The notes beneath the pieces were generated by a model that saw only the letters and a program-made list of their open reading frames with translations, had not been told where the DNA came from and searched no databases. The translations under genes were made by a program, and so were the position numbers. Below are positions 8,135-17,329 of a DNA stretch of 64,000 nt, one piece after another. Source of the DNA: Shimia abyssi (GTDB lineage Bacteria; Pseudomonadota; Alphaproteobacteria; Rhodobacterales; Rhodobacteraceae); NCBI RefSeq assembly GCF_003014475.1, contig NZ_PYGJ01000005.1:1-64000 (forward strand), given 5' to 3'. Position 1 is the first letter of the stretch; each line of letters starts with the position of its first letter.

Positions 8135-8151
8135 TTTCACACCGTGTGAAA
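8135..8151. promoter_or_regulatory. Palindromic operator between sulfatase operon and regulator
   Basis: TTTCACAC-C-GTGTGAAA is a perfect eight-base inverted repeat with a single central base, followed at once by a further GGGGTGAAA half-site-like sequence. It lies between the divergent small gene (start 8070) and the regulator (start 8199). It is a candidate binding site for that regulator or for a global factor. Confidence 0.55.
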
Positions 8152-8198
8152 GGGGTGAAATACTTTTGATTTTCGATAGTTACGGTTAAAGTAGTCAA

Positions 8199-9617
8199 AT
8201 GACGAGCGCACACGATTCAGCTGACGCTAAGGACCAGACTACCGCTTCCGTTTCTCCGGAAGCGGTCCTTGAACAGTTGCAGACGATCCGGTCGAGCGAA
8301 ATGTTCTCTGGCGCAAGTCGACTTGTCGACCTGCTCGAATACATTGTGAAAGAGAATTTAAAAGATCCTTCGCGAAAGATTTTGGCCAAAACAATCGCAG
8401 AGGAAATATATGGCAGAGCTCCCGACAAGGACAACGACAGTCAAAATATTGTCAGGGTTGATGCCGGACGGCTGAGAAGACGACTGGCGGAATTTTATGC
8501 CGGTCCGGGGCGGGACAATCCGATACTGATTCATGTCGATCCCGGCGCTTATGTACCTCGTTTCGAAACAAACCAACGTGCACAGAACGCGGAATTCACA
8601 CCTTCGGAGCTGGGAGCATCGACGCACGGGGCGTGGAAAAGGCCTTTCACGACAGTTGTTGCAGTTTTTGTCGCGCTATTCATCGGATTTGGATTGGGCG
8701 TCGCCTTTTTTCCGGGCGATCAAACGCTCAAACCCTCTGATCTTCAGGTGGAATACTCCGGCGATCCGAAACTCGAAGCAGAACGTCGTGCAAGATTGGC
8801 GAAATCGCCGTCCAGCCTTCAAGCCGTTACTATGTCGGACCAGGCCCGGAATCTAATCTTTCCTTTTGTTGAAACGCAACAGGTGGAATTATCGCTCGCA
8901 ATGTTCCGGCAGGCGATCAAAAAGGACAGTTTGTATTTCGGGGGATACGCCGGGGCTTCGCAAAGCCTCGCTGCCCTGGCGATCTACCTGCCAGAAGGGG
9001 AAAAAAAGTCTGCGCTCTTAGAAGAGTCGCGCGATATGGTTGACCAGGCAGAAGCGCTTTCACCGGCCAACTCTTGGACACAGTCCGCACTTTCCTGGGT
9101 GTTTTTCGTAGAGGGGCAGACAGAACAGGCAATTGAGCACGCAAATATTGCGATTGATCTTGCGCCGACGGATGGAAATGTTCTGGATTTTTACGCGGTT
9201 TTGATGCTTTCAGCTGGCAATTTCACTGCTGCGCAAGAGGCGTCTGATAACAACAGAAAGCGAACGTCCGGATTGGGCCGGTTCGCCAACAAGAGTTTGT
9301 TTGGCGCATCTAGCTATCATCTCGGGCAATATCAGGATTCCATTGATGCCCTAACAGCCGCGACCATTTCGGGAGACCCTATTTCAGCTCCAACTCTTGC
9401 GTATCTGGCCGCTTCTCATCATCGCTTGGGCAATGCGTTCAAATCAAAACGCCACGTTGTTGAACTCACGGAGAACTGGCCAGATTTTGACCCGCAGACA
9501 GTTTTGAGCAGGTTGTATTTGAATCCGGATCAAGTGACAGACCTGACCAGAGCGCTAGAAGAGTCGGGATGGTCAGCTCCCACACCTTCAAATCCTACGA
9601 CCAGTCTCGAGGATTAG
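8199..9617 (+). CDS. Membrane-anchored TPR transcriptional regulator (module copy 1)
   Basis: 472 residues in three parts. Residues about 20-125 form the helical domain seen at the front of many alphaproteobacterial TPR proteins and adenylate cyclases (L-x-S-x-x-F...VDAGRLRRRLAEFY...PGAYVPRF), predicted to bind DNA. One hydrophobic helix spans about 151-171 after a basic residue. Residues about 200-460 are TPR-like helical repeats, presumably periplasmic. This is the CadC/ToxR-type layout of a one-component membrane regulator. It is divergent from the small protein and sulfatase, with a palindrome between. The paralogue at 23096-24463 matches along its whole length (GGYAGA, VLDFYAV, YHLG, WPxFxP blocks). 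The signal is inferred to be a sulfated compound or its product. Confidence 0.75.
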   Translation: MTSAHDSADAKDQTTASVSPEAVLEQLQTIRSSEMFSGASRLVDLLEYIVKENLKDPSRKILAKTIAEEIYGRAPDKDNDSQNIVRVDAGRLRRRLAEFYAGPGRDNPILIHVDPGAYVPRFETNQRAQNAEFTPSELGASTHGAWKRPFTTVVAVFVALFIGFGLGVAFFPGDQTLKPSDLQVEYSGDPKLEAERRARLAKSPSSLQAVTMSDQARNLIFPFVETQQVELSLAMFRQAIKKDSLYFGGYAGASQSLAALAIYLPEGEKKSALLEESRDMVDQAEALSPANSWTQSALSWVFFVEGQTEQAIEHANIAIDLAPTDGNVLDFYAVLMLSAGNFTAAQEASDNNRKRTSGLGRFANKSLFGASSYHLGQYQDSIDALTAATISGDPISAPTLAYLAASHHRLGNAFKSKRHVVELTENWPDFDPQTVLSRLYLNPDQVTDLTRALEESGWSAPTPSNPTTSLED

Positions 9618-10482
9618 GCAAACGCCGCTCCGGCTTTGTTTGACTAAAATGCTGAGCGTTACAGTTGGACCTAAAGGCGGAGGGTGTTGACAAACCAGCC
9701 ATTGCTACAATGTCTGCTTTCAATGTTCCGACACGCCCGGCTTGCACTTGCAGCGAAGGGCCGCTTTCTCGAAGTGTATCCCGAACGCTCGTGTGACTTG
9801 GGTTTTACAGCTGCCATTTTGATTGATGCCTTGGGCCAAACGCAGACCAAATATCGAAAATCCATGCTGCCGGTTAGGACCGAGCAGGATTAGTATGCTC
9901 TCGGCACTTATGTTACAGTTTTCAATATTCGCCATGTGAGAATGGGCATTGTTTTCTAACATGAGTGCACGTTCCCAGATCTGATACGCCGCCTTGCAGC
10001 CATAGGTGCCTAAGCCAGTTCGGTCCCGGCTTCTTGCGGCGTGGATTGGGAACAGTCGTCACACTTCGTTGCCTCCTCGAGTGGCTATGAGAATGGCATT
10101 TTCATGGTTTGTGCTCACTGCTGCGGCTCAGAAAACGACCACGAGCATTGCGGTCTCAGCTGCATTGTTGACCCCTCCGGCCGTTCTAATGCTGGCGCGA
10201 TCCTTCCGAGCAAGTCATAGGCGCCACGTTGGACCTTGATCTGATCTAACGCGCACGCAAGGCCGTGCCGGACCTGCGGGATCGCGAAATATTGTGCACC
10301 AAACAGCCACTGACAGACGATCTCGGAACGAGACCTTCAAAAACCCGCACATAGTCTTCCCGCAGATTCAAACCAACGCGCTTTTGCTCGGATCACAGCG
10401 TTATTTGCCTAGCCTGAGCTTGGCTCGGGCGCTACGGTCAGAGGCGATGCCAGTCAGGCAGCGACATTTACGAAAGCACGAC
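9618..10482. other. Long gap without a recognisable gene
   Basis: About 860 bases. Open frames of 60-80 codons occur on both strands, but none has a domain or a good start. The open frame of the downstream dehydrogenase extends back to 10294, but the extra residues do not look like the family. The stretch marks the change from the accessory patch to the housekeeping region and may hold decayed genes. Confidence 0.4.
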
Positions 10483-11466
10483 ATGCCCGACATTTCATTG
10501 ACCGAGATCGAGACGACCACCCAAGCCGCACTTGAACGTCATGGTGCGCAACCTTGGATCGCTGCCGAAGTGGCACGCGCCGTGCGCAAGGCCGAGGCGG
10601 TCGGAAATCGCATCTGCGGCCTCTATTACTTGGAAAGCTATTGCAAACAGCTGCACAGCGGGCGGGTGGACGGCAGTGCCGAACCACAGGTTACGCGCCC
10701 CAAACCCGGCTCCGTTGTCGTTGATGCGAAATTCGGCTTTGCTCAACCGGCGTTTTCACGCGGTCTGTCAGACGCCATGACGGCGGCACAGGAGAACGGC
10801 GTCGCCAGCCTTGCCATCTGCCATGCGCACACCTGCACATCGCTGGGCTATTTCACAGAACAGATCGCGTGCCGTGGCCTGATCGGTCTTGGATTGACCA
10901 ACGCCTCGCCCATTGTCGCACCTCCGGGCGGCAAAACCCGCGTGATCGGCACCAACCCAATTGCCTTTTCGGTGCCCGACGGGTCGGGTGGGATCGCGAT
11001 GCAGTTCGACCAATCCACCACCACCGTGGCACTTGGCAAGATCACCATGGCCAAGGCCGCAGGAGAGACCATCCCCGAAGGCTGGGCTGTAGATGCAAAA
11101 GGCCAATCCACAACTGATCCGGAAGCGGCCCTTGGTGGGTCATTGGTCAGTATGGGGGGCTACAAAGGATGGGGCTTTGGCCTGATGGCCGAATTTTTGG
11201 CCGCGGGCATGACCGGCGGCGTGATCAGCCGCGATGTCAAACCACTCAAGGCGCCGGATGGCCCACCTCACGATTTGGGCCAATATTATCTACTGATTGA
11301 CCCCGGCAATGCCCCAGACTTCTTTGATCGCATGCAGCGTGTGGCCGAAGGCGTTGCATTGGACGAAGGCGCGCGCATGCCCGGTCAGGGCAAGGCTGAA
11401 ATGGACCCAGTCCCGCTCGAAATGGCGGTATGGGAGCAGACACTTGCGCTGGCCGGGCGTGCCTGA
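10483..11466 (+). CDS. Ldh-family NAD(P)-dependent 2-hydroxyacid/imine oxidoreductase
   Basis: About 327 residues of the malate/L-lactate dehydrogenase family (Ldh_2), which is unrelated to the Rossmann lactate dehydrogenases. Known members use malate, ureidoglycolate, 3-sulfolactate or cyclic imines. Visible blocks are RKAEAVGNRICGLYYLESY near the N terminus, the CHAHTCTSLGYF active-site region, GLTNASPIVAPPGG and the VIGTNPIAF nucleotide-binding segment, and GGYKGWG towards the end. I start at MPDISL, where similarity begins; the Shine-Dalgarno is weak. The substrate cannot be decided; sulfolactate dehydrogenase (ComC-like) is one option. The 3' end faces a convergent gene four bases away. 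Confidence 0.85.
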   Translation: MPDISLTEIETTTQAALERHGAQPWIAAEVARAVRKAEAVGNRICGLYYLESYCKQLHSGRVDGSAEPQVTRPKPGSVVVDAKFGFAQPAFSRGLSDAMTAAQENGVASLAICHAHTCTSLGYFTEQIACRGLIGLGLTNASPIVAPPGGKTRVIGTNPIAFSVPDGSGGIAMQFDQSTTTVALGKITMAKAAGETIPEGWAVDAKGQSTTDPEAALGGSLVSMGGYKGWGFGLMAEFLAAGMTGGVISRDVKPLKAPDGPPHDLGQYYLLIDPGNAPDFFDRMQRVAEGVALDEGARMPGQGKAEMDPVPLEMAVWEQTLALAGRA

Positions 11467-11469
11467 GGG

Positions 11470-11913
11470 TCAGGGCAATAGGATAGCGGCACGCTCAAAC
11501 GTGGCGGCGTCGGCACCCAGATCGTCATACAGCAGTTCTACTTCAATCGACTGAACTGACCCCAGCTCAAAACTCAGATAGATGGTCGCATCGTCGGGAA
11601 TTGCGTTGGGTTGGGCAATGTCGGGCGGGCATTCGGGAATGTCAAACCGCTGCATCTCGCCGCCATTGATCGAAAAATGCACGTCAAACAGCCCGCATCG
11701 CCAGCTCAAAAGATGCGTAAAATACACAAGATCCTGCCCGCCATATTCGCGAACCGCCACCCAGTTCCCCTTGGTCGCATCCAGGATCGGACGCACCTCG
11801 GTCGCGGTCAAAAACTTGCCCGATGGAGTCTGATCCTCCGCTTCGCGCGCGACAACTGGTTCGGCGCCCATCAAAAACGCCGCGCAAATACCCGATATCA
11901 ATACCTTATTCAT
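11470..11913 (-). CDS. Small exported protein of unknown function
   Basis: 147 residues starting with a signal peptide (MNKVLISGICAAFLMGAEPV, probable cleavage near VVA-REA). The mature part is acidic, with two cysteines (in WRCGLFD and PECPPD) that could form a disulfide in the periplasm. No family is recognised. The start is supported by GGAGG five bases upstream; the longer open frame would hide this signal peptide. It is convergent with the Ldh-family gene. Confidence 0.75.
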   Translation of the reverse strand: MNKVLISGICAAFLMGAEPVVAREAEDQTPSGKFLTATEVRPILDATKGNWVAVREYGGQDLVYFTHLLSWRCGLFDVHFSINGGEMQRFDIPECPPDIAQPNAIPDDATIYLSFELGSVQSIEVELLYDDLGADAATFERAAILLP

Positions 11914-12031
11914 AAACCCTCCATAACCCGAGACATCACGCCCCTTTGCGCACTCCATTGTGGGTTCTGCTTTTCCCACACGCCGGGGCACTCTATAGTC
12001 AATCCAAACATCGTGCAGGGCAGCAGGCAAA

Positions 12032-13036
12032 ATGGCAAGAAAAGCAACGCCTCCCAAAGATTTCAACGTTGTCGTGGTCGGGCAATCGGGACGCCTGCAA
12101 TATGAGGCGGCGCTGTTTGTCGCCTCTTTGCGACACACAAATCCGGATTTTTCCGGGCGCCTGTTTGTGGCTGAACCGCAACCGGGGCCTCTGTGGGACA
12201 AGGATCCGCGCATGTCCAACCCGGATGTCCGAGCTTTCCTTCAGGAGCAAGATGCTGAGATCCTGCCCATAGAAAACCGCCACTTTGGTCAATCCTATCC
12301 CGAAGGAAACAAGATCGAACTGCTCTCGGCGCTCCCCAAAGGCGAACCGTTTGTGTTTTTTGACACCGACACCTTGATCACCGGCGACCTGTCATCAGTT
12401 CCCTTTGATTTTGCCCGTCCCTCCGCCTCCCTCAGAGTCGAAGGCACATGGCCGCAGATCGAACTTTACGGCCCCGGCTACACCCAGATCTGGAAGTCGC
12501 TCTACGACAAGTTTGGCCTCTCTTTTGAACCCACGCTCGACCGTTCGCAGCCCGATGAATACTGGCGCCGATATCTCTACTTCAACGCCGGATTTTTCTA
12601 CTACCGCTGCCCGCATGAATTTGGCCAACGATTTCTGGACTATGCAATCGCGATCCAAACGGACCCACCGGTCGAATTGGTCTGCCAGACCATGAAACCT
12701 TGGCTTGATCAGGTGGCCCTACCGCTCGTGATCCATTCCTTTGGCGGCGCGCGCGACACGCTACCGCCGGGATATCTCGACGGCTCAGTCAGCTGCCATT
12801 ATCGTTTTCTACCACTGCTTTATGCGCGTGAAAGCGACCATGCCGTTGATGTACTTGAACAGGTGGCCGCACCGAACCGCATCAAAAAGGTGCTCAAGCA
12901 GTACGACCCGTTCAAGCGTATGATCTACCAAAACCGTGGCCACAAGGCCCGCGCCCTGTTTGACCGCTCCTTCCTGCCGCGCAAGGAACAGGCCATTCGC
13001 AACACTCTGCGCAAAAACGGCTATTGGATGCGCTGA
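12032..13036 (+). CDS. Putative glycosyltransferase-like protein
   Basis: 334 residues without signal or membrane helix. The N terminus VVVVGQSGRLQYEAALF and the F-F-D-T-D-T-L segment near residue 110 resemble nucleotide-sugar-dependent transferases, the D-x-D being a metal and sugar-nucleotide site in GT-A folds such as GT8. A basic C terminus (QAIRNTLRKNGYWMR) would suit membrane association. There are no polysaccharide genes nearby. The class is inferred from the motif and could be wrong; the acceptor is unknown. Confidence 0.6.
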   Translation: MARKATPPKDFNVVVVGQSGRLQYEAALFVASLRHTNPDFSGRLFVAEPQPGPLWDKDPRMSNPDVRAFLQEQDAEILPIENRHFGQSYPEGNKIELLSALPKGEPFVFFDTDTLITGDLSSVPFDFARPSASLRVEGTWPQIELYGPGYTQIWKSLYDKFGLSFEPTLDRSQPDEYWRRYLYFNAGFFYYRCPHEFGQRFLDYAIAIQTDPPVELVCQTMKPWLDQVALPLVIHSFGGARDTLPPGYLDGSVSCHYRFLPLLYARESDHAVDVLEQVAAPNRIKKVLKQYDPFKRMIYQNRGHKARALFDRSFLPRKEQAIRNTLRKNGYWMR

Positions 13037-13090
13037 CCGCGCAACTTACTTGCGCACGCCAACCCTCTCAACCACATCCTTGGCTTCCTT

Positions 13091-13149
13091 TCGCCAAAAA
13101 TATCCTGGGGTGAATTGGCGCACCGCGCCAAGAGGGGCAACGCCCCTCC
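13091..13149. repeat. REP-like palindromic element, copy 1
   Basis: Intergenic element with the order GCCAAAAATATCCTGGGG, stem TTGGCGC-ACC-GCGCCAA (13115-13131), then stem AGGGGC-AAC-GCCCCT (13133-13147). The element at 34913-34968 has the same order. It lies between the glycosyltransferase-like gene and lysC. Confidence 0.6.
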
Positions 13150-13218
13150 TCCCGCCCACTTGCACCCTCCGGCCCAACCGCGTAAACCCCGCCCCAAGTT
13201 CTTATCCAGGGAAACGCT

Positions 13219-14457
13219 ATGCCTGTTCTCGTGATGAAATTCGGCGGCACTTCGGTCGCCAATCTCGACCGCATCCGCCGCGCGGCGAAACGTATCGGCG
13301 TCGAAGTCGCCAAAGGCTACGACGTCATAGTTATTGTCTCGGCAATGTCCGGCGAAACCAACAAGCTGGTTGGTCTTGTTGATGAAACCTCGCCATTGTT
13401 TGACGCCCGTGAATATGACGCTGTTGTCTCTTCAGGTGAAAACGTGACCGCTGGCCTCATGGCTCTCACGTTGCAGGAAATGGATGTTCCGGCGCGCTCA
13501 TGGCAAGGCTGGCAAGTGCCGCTCCTGACCACTTCGGCCCATTCACAGGCCCGGATCGAAGACATCCCGCCCGAAAATATCAACGCCAAGTTTGACGAAG
13601 GTATGCGCGTGGCTGTTGTCGCGGGTTTTCAGGGCGTCAGCCCCGAAGGGCGCATCACCACGCTGGGTCGGGGCGGCTCGGATACAACGGCCGTGGCCTT
13701 TGCCGCTGCCTTTGACGCGGAACGCTGCGACATCTACACCGACGTCGACGGCGTCTACACAACGGACCCGCGCATTTGCGAAAAGGCGCGCAAGCTGGAC
13801 AAGATCGCGTTTGAGGAAATGCTCGAACTCGCCAGCCTCGGGGCCAAGGTCCTGCAAACCCGCTCGGTCGAACTCGCCATGCGCTACAAAGTCAAACTGC
13901 GCGTACTCAGCTCGTTTGAAGAACAATCCGACGAGGCCGGTACGCTGGTCTGCGATGAGGAGGAAATCATGGAATCCAATGCCGTCTCTGGCGTCGCCTA
14001 TTCCCGCGACGAAGCCAAAATGACCCTGCAATCTGTCGCGGACCGTCCAGGCATCGCCTCGATCATCTTCGGCTGCCTCAGCGATGGTGGCGTGAATGTC
14101 GACATGATCGTGCAGAACATTTCCGAGGATGGTCGCACCGACATGACCTTCTCACTGCCCACAGATCAGGTCAAACGCGCCGAAAGCGCGCTGGCAGAGC
14201 TCAAGAACTCCGGCGGCCTGAACTTTGCCGACCTGATCACCGATCTGGACGTGGCCAAAATTTCCGTGGTTGGCATTGGGATGCGCTCTCAATCTGGAGT
14301 TGCAGCCAAGATGTTCAAAGTGCTTTCCGATGAAGGCATAAACATTCGCGTCATTACCACGTCAGAAATCAAGATTTCCGTGCTGATTGACAGAAAATAC
14401 ATGGAACTTGCCGTGCAATCACTGCATGATGCGTTCGAATTGGAAAACGCGGCCTAA
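13219..14457 (+). CDS. lysC: Aspartate kinase
   Basis: 412 residues, the normal size of a monofunctional class aspartokinase. It phosphorylates L-aspartate with ATP, the first step to lysine, threonine, methionine and diaminopimelate. The kinase motif VMKFGGTSVAN starts at residue 5; VSAMSGETN and GRGGSDTTAVA follow, and YTDVDGVYTTDPR is the aspartate/ATP region. Two C-terminal ACT domains (about 265-410) are the usual site of lysine or threonine feedback inhibition. It stands alone, with ptsP 58 bases downstream on the same strand. thrC is at 36.8 kb, so the pathway is dispersed. Confidence 0.97.
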   Translation: MPVLVMKFGGTSVANLDRIRRAAKRIGVEVAKGYDVIVIVSAMSGETNKLVGLVDETSPLFDAREYDAVVSSGENVTAGLMALTLQEMDVPARSWQGWQVPLLTTSAHSQARIEDIPPENINAKFDEGMRVAVVAGFQGVSPEGRITTLGRGGSDTTAVAFAAAFDAERCDIYTDVDGVYTTDPRICEKARKLDKIAFEEMLELASLGAKVLQTRSVELAMRYKVKLRVLSSFEEQSDEAGTLVCDEEEIMESNAVSGVAYSRDEAKMTLQSVADRPGIASIIFGCLSDGGVNVDMIVQNISEDGRTDMTFSLPTDQVKRAESALAELKNSGGLNFADLITDLDVAKISVVGIGMRSQSGVAAKMFKVLSDEGINIRVITTSEIKISVLIDRKYMELAVQSLHDAFELENAA

Positions 14458-14515
14458 GGGTCATCGCCTGTCTTTGCGGTGTCCTGCGTGGGTCGGATAC
14501 AAGTGATGGGCGAAC

Positions 14516-16759
14516 ATGGCCGACAGACCTGAATCAGAAAGCCGGAAACTGTTGGGGCGTCTGCGCGACGCCCTCGCAGAAGACACGGCAGGCCAGGAAC
14601 GGCTTGATCGGATCACTCAGCTGATTGCTACCTCCATGGGCACCGAAGTGTGCTCTATTTACCTTTTTCGCGACGAAGAAACCCTTGAACTCTGCGCCAC
14701 CGAAGGTCTGAACCCCGACGCGGTGCACCAGACCCGTATGCGCGTGGGCGAAGGGCTCGTCGGGGGCGTGGCGCGCACCTCACAAGTGGTCAACACCGAT
14801 GATGCCCCCTCCGCCAAGGGCTTCCGCTTCATGCCCGAAACAGGCGAGGAAATCTATTCCAGCTTTTGCGGCGTGCCAATCCAACGTCTTGGCGACAATC
14901 TCGGCGTGCTTGTGGTCCAATCCAAAGACGCCCGTAGCTATTCCGCCGACGAAGTTTATGCGCTCGAAGTGGTCGCTATGGTGTTGGCCGAAATGACCGA
15001 ACTGGGGGCCTTTATAGGTGAAGGTGCCGCCATGGGCGCGCGCCATCAACAGGCCGTCACCTTCAAAGGAGGAAGCGCTCAAGAAGGCGCTGCCGAAGGT
15101 CACGTCTGGCTTCACGAACCACGCGTTGTGGTCACAAACCCGGTGGCCGATGATCCCGAAACCGAGCTTCAGCGCCTTTCAGACGCGGTCGAAGAGCTGC
15201 GCGTCGGCGTTGACAAGATGCTTGCAGGGGCCGCGCGCGGCGACAAGGAACAGCTCGACGTGCTCGAAGCCTACCGGATGTTTGCCAACTCCAAGGGCTG
15301 GATGAAGCGCATGGAGCAGGACATCTCGCGCGGCCTCTCAGCCGAGGCGGCTGTCGAGAAAGAACAATCCACCGCCCGCGCCCGCATGGAACAGGTCACT
15401 GACGCCTACCTACGCGAACGCCTGCACGATCTGGACGACCTCTCAAACCGCCTCTTGCGTATTCTCACAGGGCAAGGCTCCGAAACCGGCGCGGATTTGC
15501 CCGCCGACCCGATCCTGATCGCCCGCAACATCGGCCCCGGCGAATTGCTTGAATACGGCCGTTCGCTGCGCGGTATCGTGCTCGAAGAGGGCTCTGTCGG
15601 CAGCCACGCCGCCATCGTCGCCCGTGCTTTGGCTATTCCGTTGGTTGTCCACGCCGAACGGATCACGACCGAGGCGCTCAATGGCGATCACATCATGGTC
15701 GACGGTGATCAGGGCGCGGTGCACCTGCGCCCGGACGATACGGTTGTCGCGGCATTTCGTGACAAAATCGCCATGGCCGCAAAGGCTCAGGAACGCTACA
15801 CATCGATCCGCGACAAACCCGCACAATCGCGCGATGGCATCACGGTTTCCCTGCAAATGAATGCCGGCCTCATGGCCGATCTGCCCAGCTTGCCCAGCTC
15901 TGGCGCTGATGGCGTGGGGCTATTCCGCACCGAATTGCAATTCCTCGTCCGCAACCAAATGCCCAAACGGACCGAGCTGGCCCAGACTTATTCCACTGTA
16001 ATGGACGCCGCCGAGGGCAAACGCGTGGTGTTTCGCACACTTGATATCGGCTCAGACAAAGTGTTGCCCTACATGGCACCACAGGATGAACCCAACCCGG
16101 CACTTGGCTGGCGCGCCGTGCGGGTTGCGCTGGACAAACCGGGCGTGATGCGGATGCAGCTTCAGGCGCTGTTGCGCGCCGCCAAAGGGCGTCCGCTGAC
16201 TGTGATGTTCCCTTTCATCGCGCAATATGATGAATATCGGGCCGCACGTGCGGAAATGGACAAGGCGCTTGAACGTGAACATATCCTTGGCCACGCCGTG
16301 CCCGAAAAGCTCGAAGTAGGCGCAATGCTGGAAACCCCATCACTCGCCTTCGCGCCACAGCAATTCTTTGAAGAGGTTGATTTCCTTTCCATCGGTGGCA
16401 ATGATCTGAAACAGTTCTTCTTTGCCGCCGACCGCGAAAACGAACGGGTGCGCCGTCGCTATGACACACTCAATGTCAGCTTCCTGACTTTCCTCGAAGG
16501 CATCGTAAACCGCTGCGTGACCACAAAAACCCCGCTCAGCTTCTGTGGCGAGGATGCAGGTCGCCCGATCGAAGCCGTGTGCATGGCGGCCATCGGCCTG
16601 CGCTACCTGTCAATGCGCCCCGCCTCTATCGGGCCGGTCAAAAGCCTCCTGCGCCGTGTGCACCTCAACGAAGTGCGCGACGTCATCATCGAGGCCCGCG
16701 AGCGCGGCGACCAATCCGTGCGCCCTGCCGTCATGGATTATCTCCGCACCCGAGACTAG
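14516..16759 (+). CDS. ptsP: Phosphoenolpyruvate-protein phosphotransferase, PTS-Ntr enzyme I
   Basis: 747 residues, as expected for EI-Ntr. An N-terminal GAF domain (about 20-165) senses a small molecule, glutamine in studied homologues. The EI domains follow: the phosphorylated histidine lies in GSVGSHAAIVARA near residue 364, the PEP-binding TIM barrel has GVGLFRTE, and the C-terminal FCGEDAGR cysteine site is near residue 676. It passes phosphate from PEP to NPr and on to EIIA-Ntr in a regulatory rather than sugar-transporting chain. Neighbouring lysC is the usual arrangement in this group. Its stop codon overlaps that of the convergent CIA30-like gene. Confidence 0.96.
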   Translation: MADRPESESRKLLGRLRDALAEDTAGQERLDRITQLIATSMGTEVCSIYLFRDEETLELCATEGLNPDAVHQTRMRVGEGLVGGVARTSQVVNTDDAPSAKGFRFMPETGEEIYSSFCGVPIQRLGDNLGVLVVQSKDARSYSADEVYALEVVAMVLAEMTELGAFIGEGAAMGARHQQAVTFKGGSAQEGAAEGHVWLHEPRVVVTNPVADDPETELQRLSDAVEELRVGVDKMLAGAARGDKEQLDVLEAYRMFANSKGWMKRMEQDISRGLSAEAAVEKEQSTARARMEQVTDAYLRERLHDLDDLSNRLLRILTGQGSETGADLPADPILIARNIGPGELLEYGRSLRGIVLEEGSVGSHAAIVARALAIPLVVHAERITTEALNGDHIMVDGDQGAVHLRPDDTVVAAFRDKIAMAAKAQERYTSIRDKPAQSRDGITVSLQMNAGLMADLPSLPSSGADGVGLFRTELQFLVRNQMPKRTELAQTYSTVMDAAEGKRVVFRTLDIGSDKVLPYMAPQDEPNPALGWRAVRVALDKPGVMRMQLQALLRAAKGRPLTVMFPFIAQYDEYRAARAEMDKALEREHILGHAVPEKLEVGAMLETPSLAFAPQQFFEEVDFLSIGGNDLKQFFFAADRENERVRRRYDTLNVSFLTFLEGIVNRCVTTKTPLSFCGEDAGRPIEAVCMAAIGLRYLSMRPASIGPVKSLLRRVHLNEVRDVIIEARERGDQSVRPAVMDYLRTRD

Positions 16760-17322
16760 CGGTCGTAGAAGCCGACCTCGCGGATATCCACCCGCGCACT
16801 GTGATCCCGGCCAAACGCCACCACGCCCACGGACACCACACGCCCCGGCGTGGGCGTTTTCCGCATTAAGCTGCCCGACGGCGCAAACACGTCAAAGGGC
16901 AATTGCACTTCACGCCACTCGCCGGTTGTCTCAAACTCAGCTTGGTAATACTGCCACGGCAATCGCGTCCCCTTGGTGCGCAAATGCACAAAGTACTCTT
17001 CGCCATTCCCACGCACAATCAGCCGCACACCTGCGGCCGTCTCTGGCACTGGAATTTGCAACCGATGACGCACCTGAATGAATCCGCCATTATTCTGCGT
17101 GCTCACTTCGCCGCTCAACCGAGCAAACGCAACGCCCCGCTCCGTCTCAAAACGTGCCTGCCCGGTCGACACGCCGCCCATAACCGTATCGGCGACATAA
17201 TCCCAACGGGTACCGGGCGCGGAGTCAAAAGTTTCGATCACCAAGTCCTCAGCCATCAAGGCCGCAGCCCCTCCCAGACAAAACAAAGCGGCAAATACAG
17301 CCGCAAAAGCACTCCGCATCAT
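16756..17322 (-). CDS. CIA30-like exported protein
   Basis: 188 residues with a signal peptide (MMRSAFAAVFAALFCLGGAA). The mature part matches the CIA30 fold, a galactose-binding-like jelly roll named after the mitochondrial complex I intermediate-associated protein: WDYVADTVMGGVSTG near the start, GGFIQVRHR, and a C-terminal VGVVAFG segment. In bacteria the role is not established; a complex I function should not be assumed for an exported protein. tspO follows 7 bases upstream on the same strand, so the two may be co-transcribed. Confidence 0.8.
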   Translation of the reverse strand: MMRSAFAAVFAALFCLGGAAALMAEDLVIETFDSAPGTRWDYVADTVMGGVSTGQARFETERGVAFARLSGEVSTQNNGGFIQVRHRLQIPVPETAAGVRLIVRGNGEEYFVHLRTKGTRLPWQYYQAEFETTGEWREVQLPFDVFAPSGSLMRKTPTPGRVVSVGVVAFGRDHSARVDIREVGFYDR

Positions 17323-17329
17323 CGCCCCT

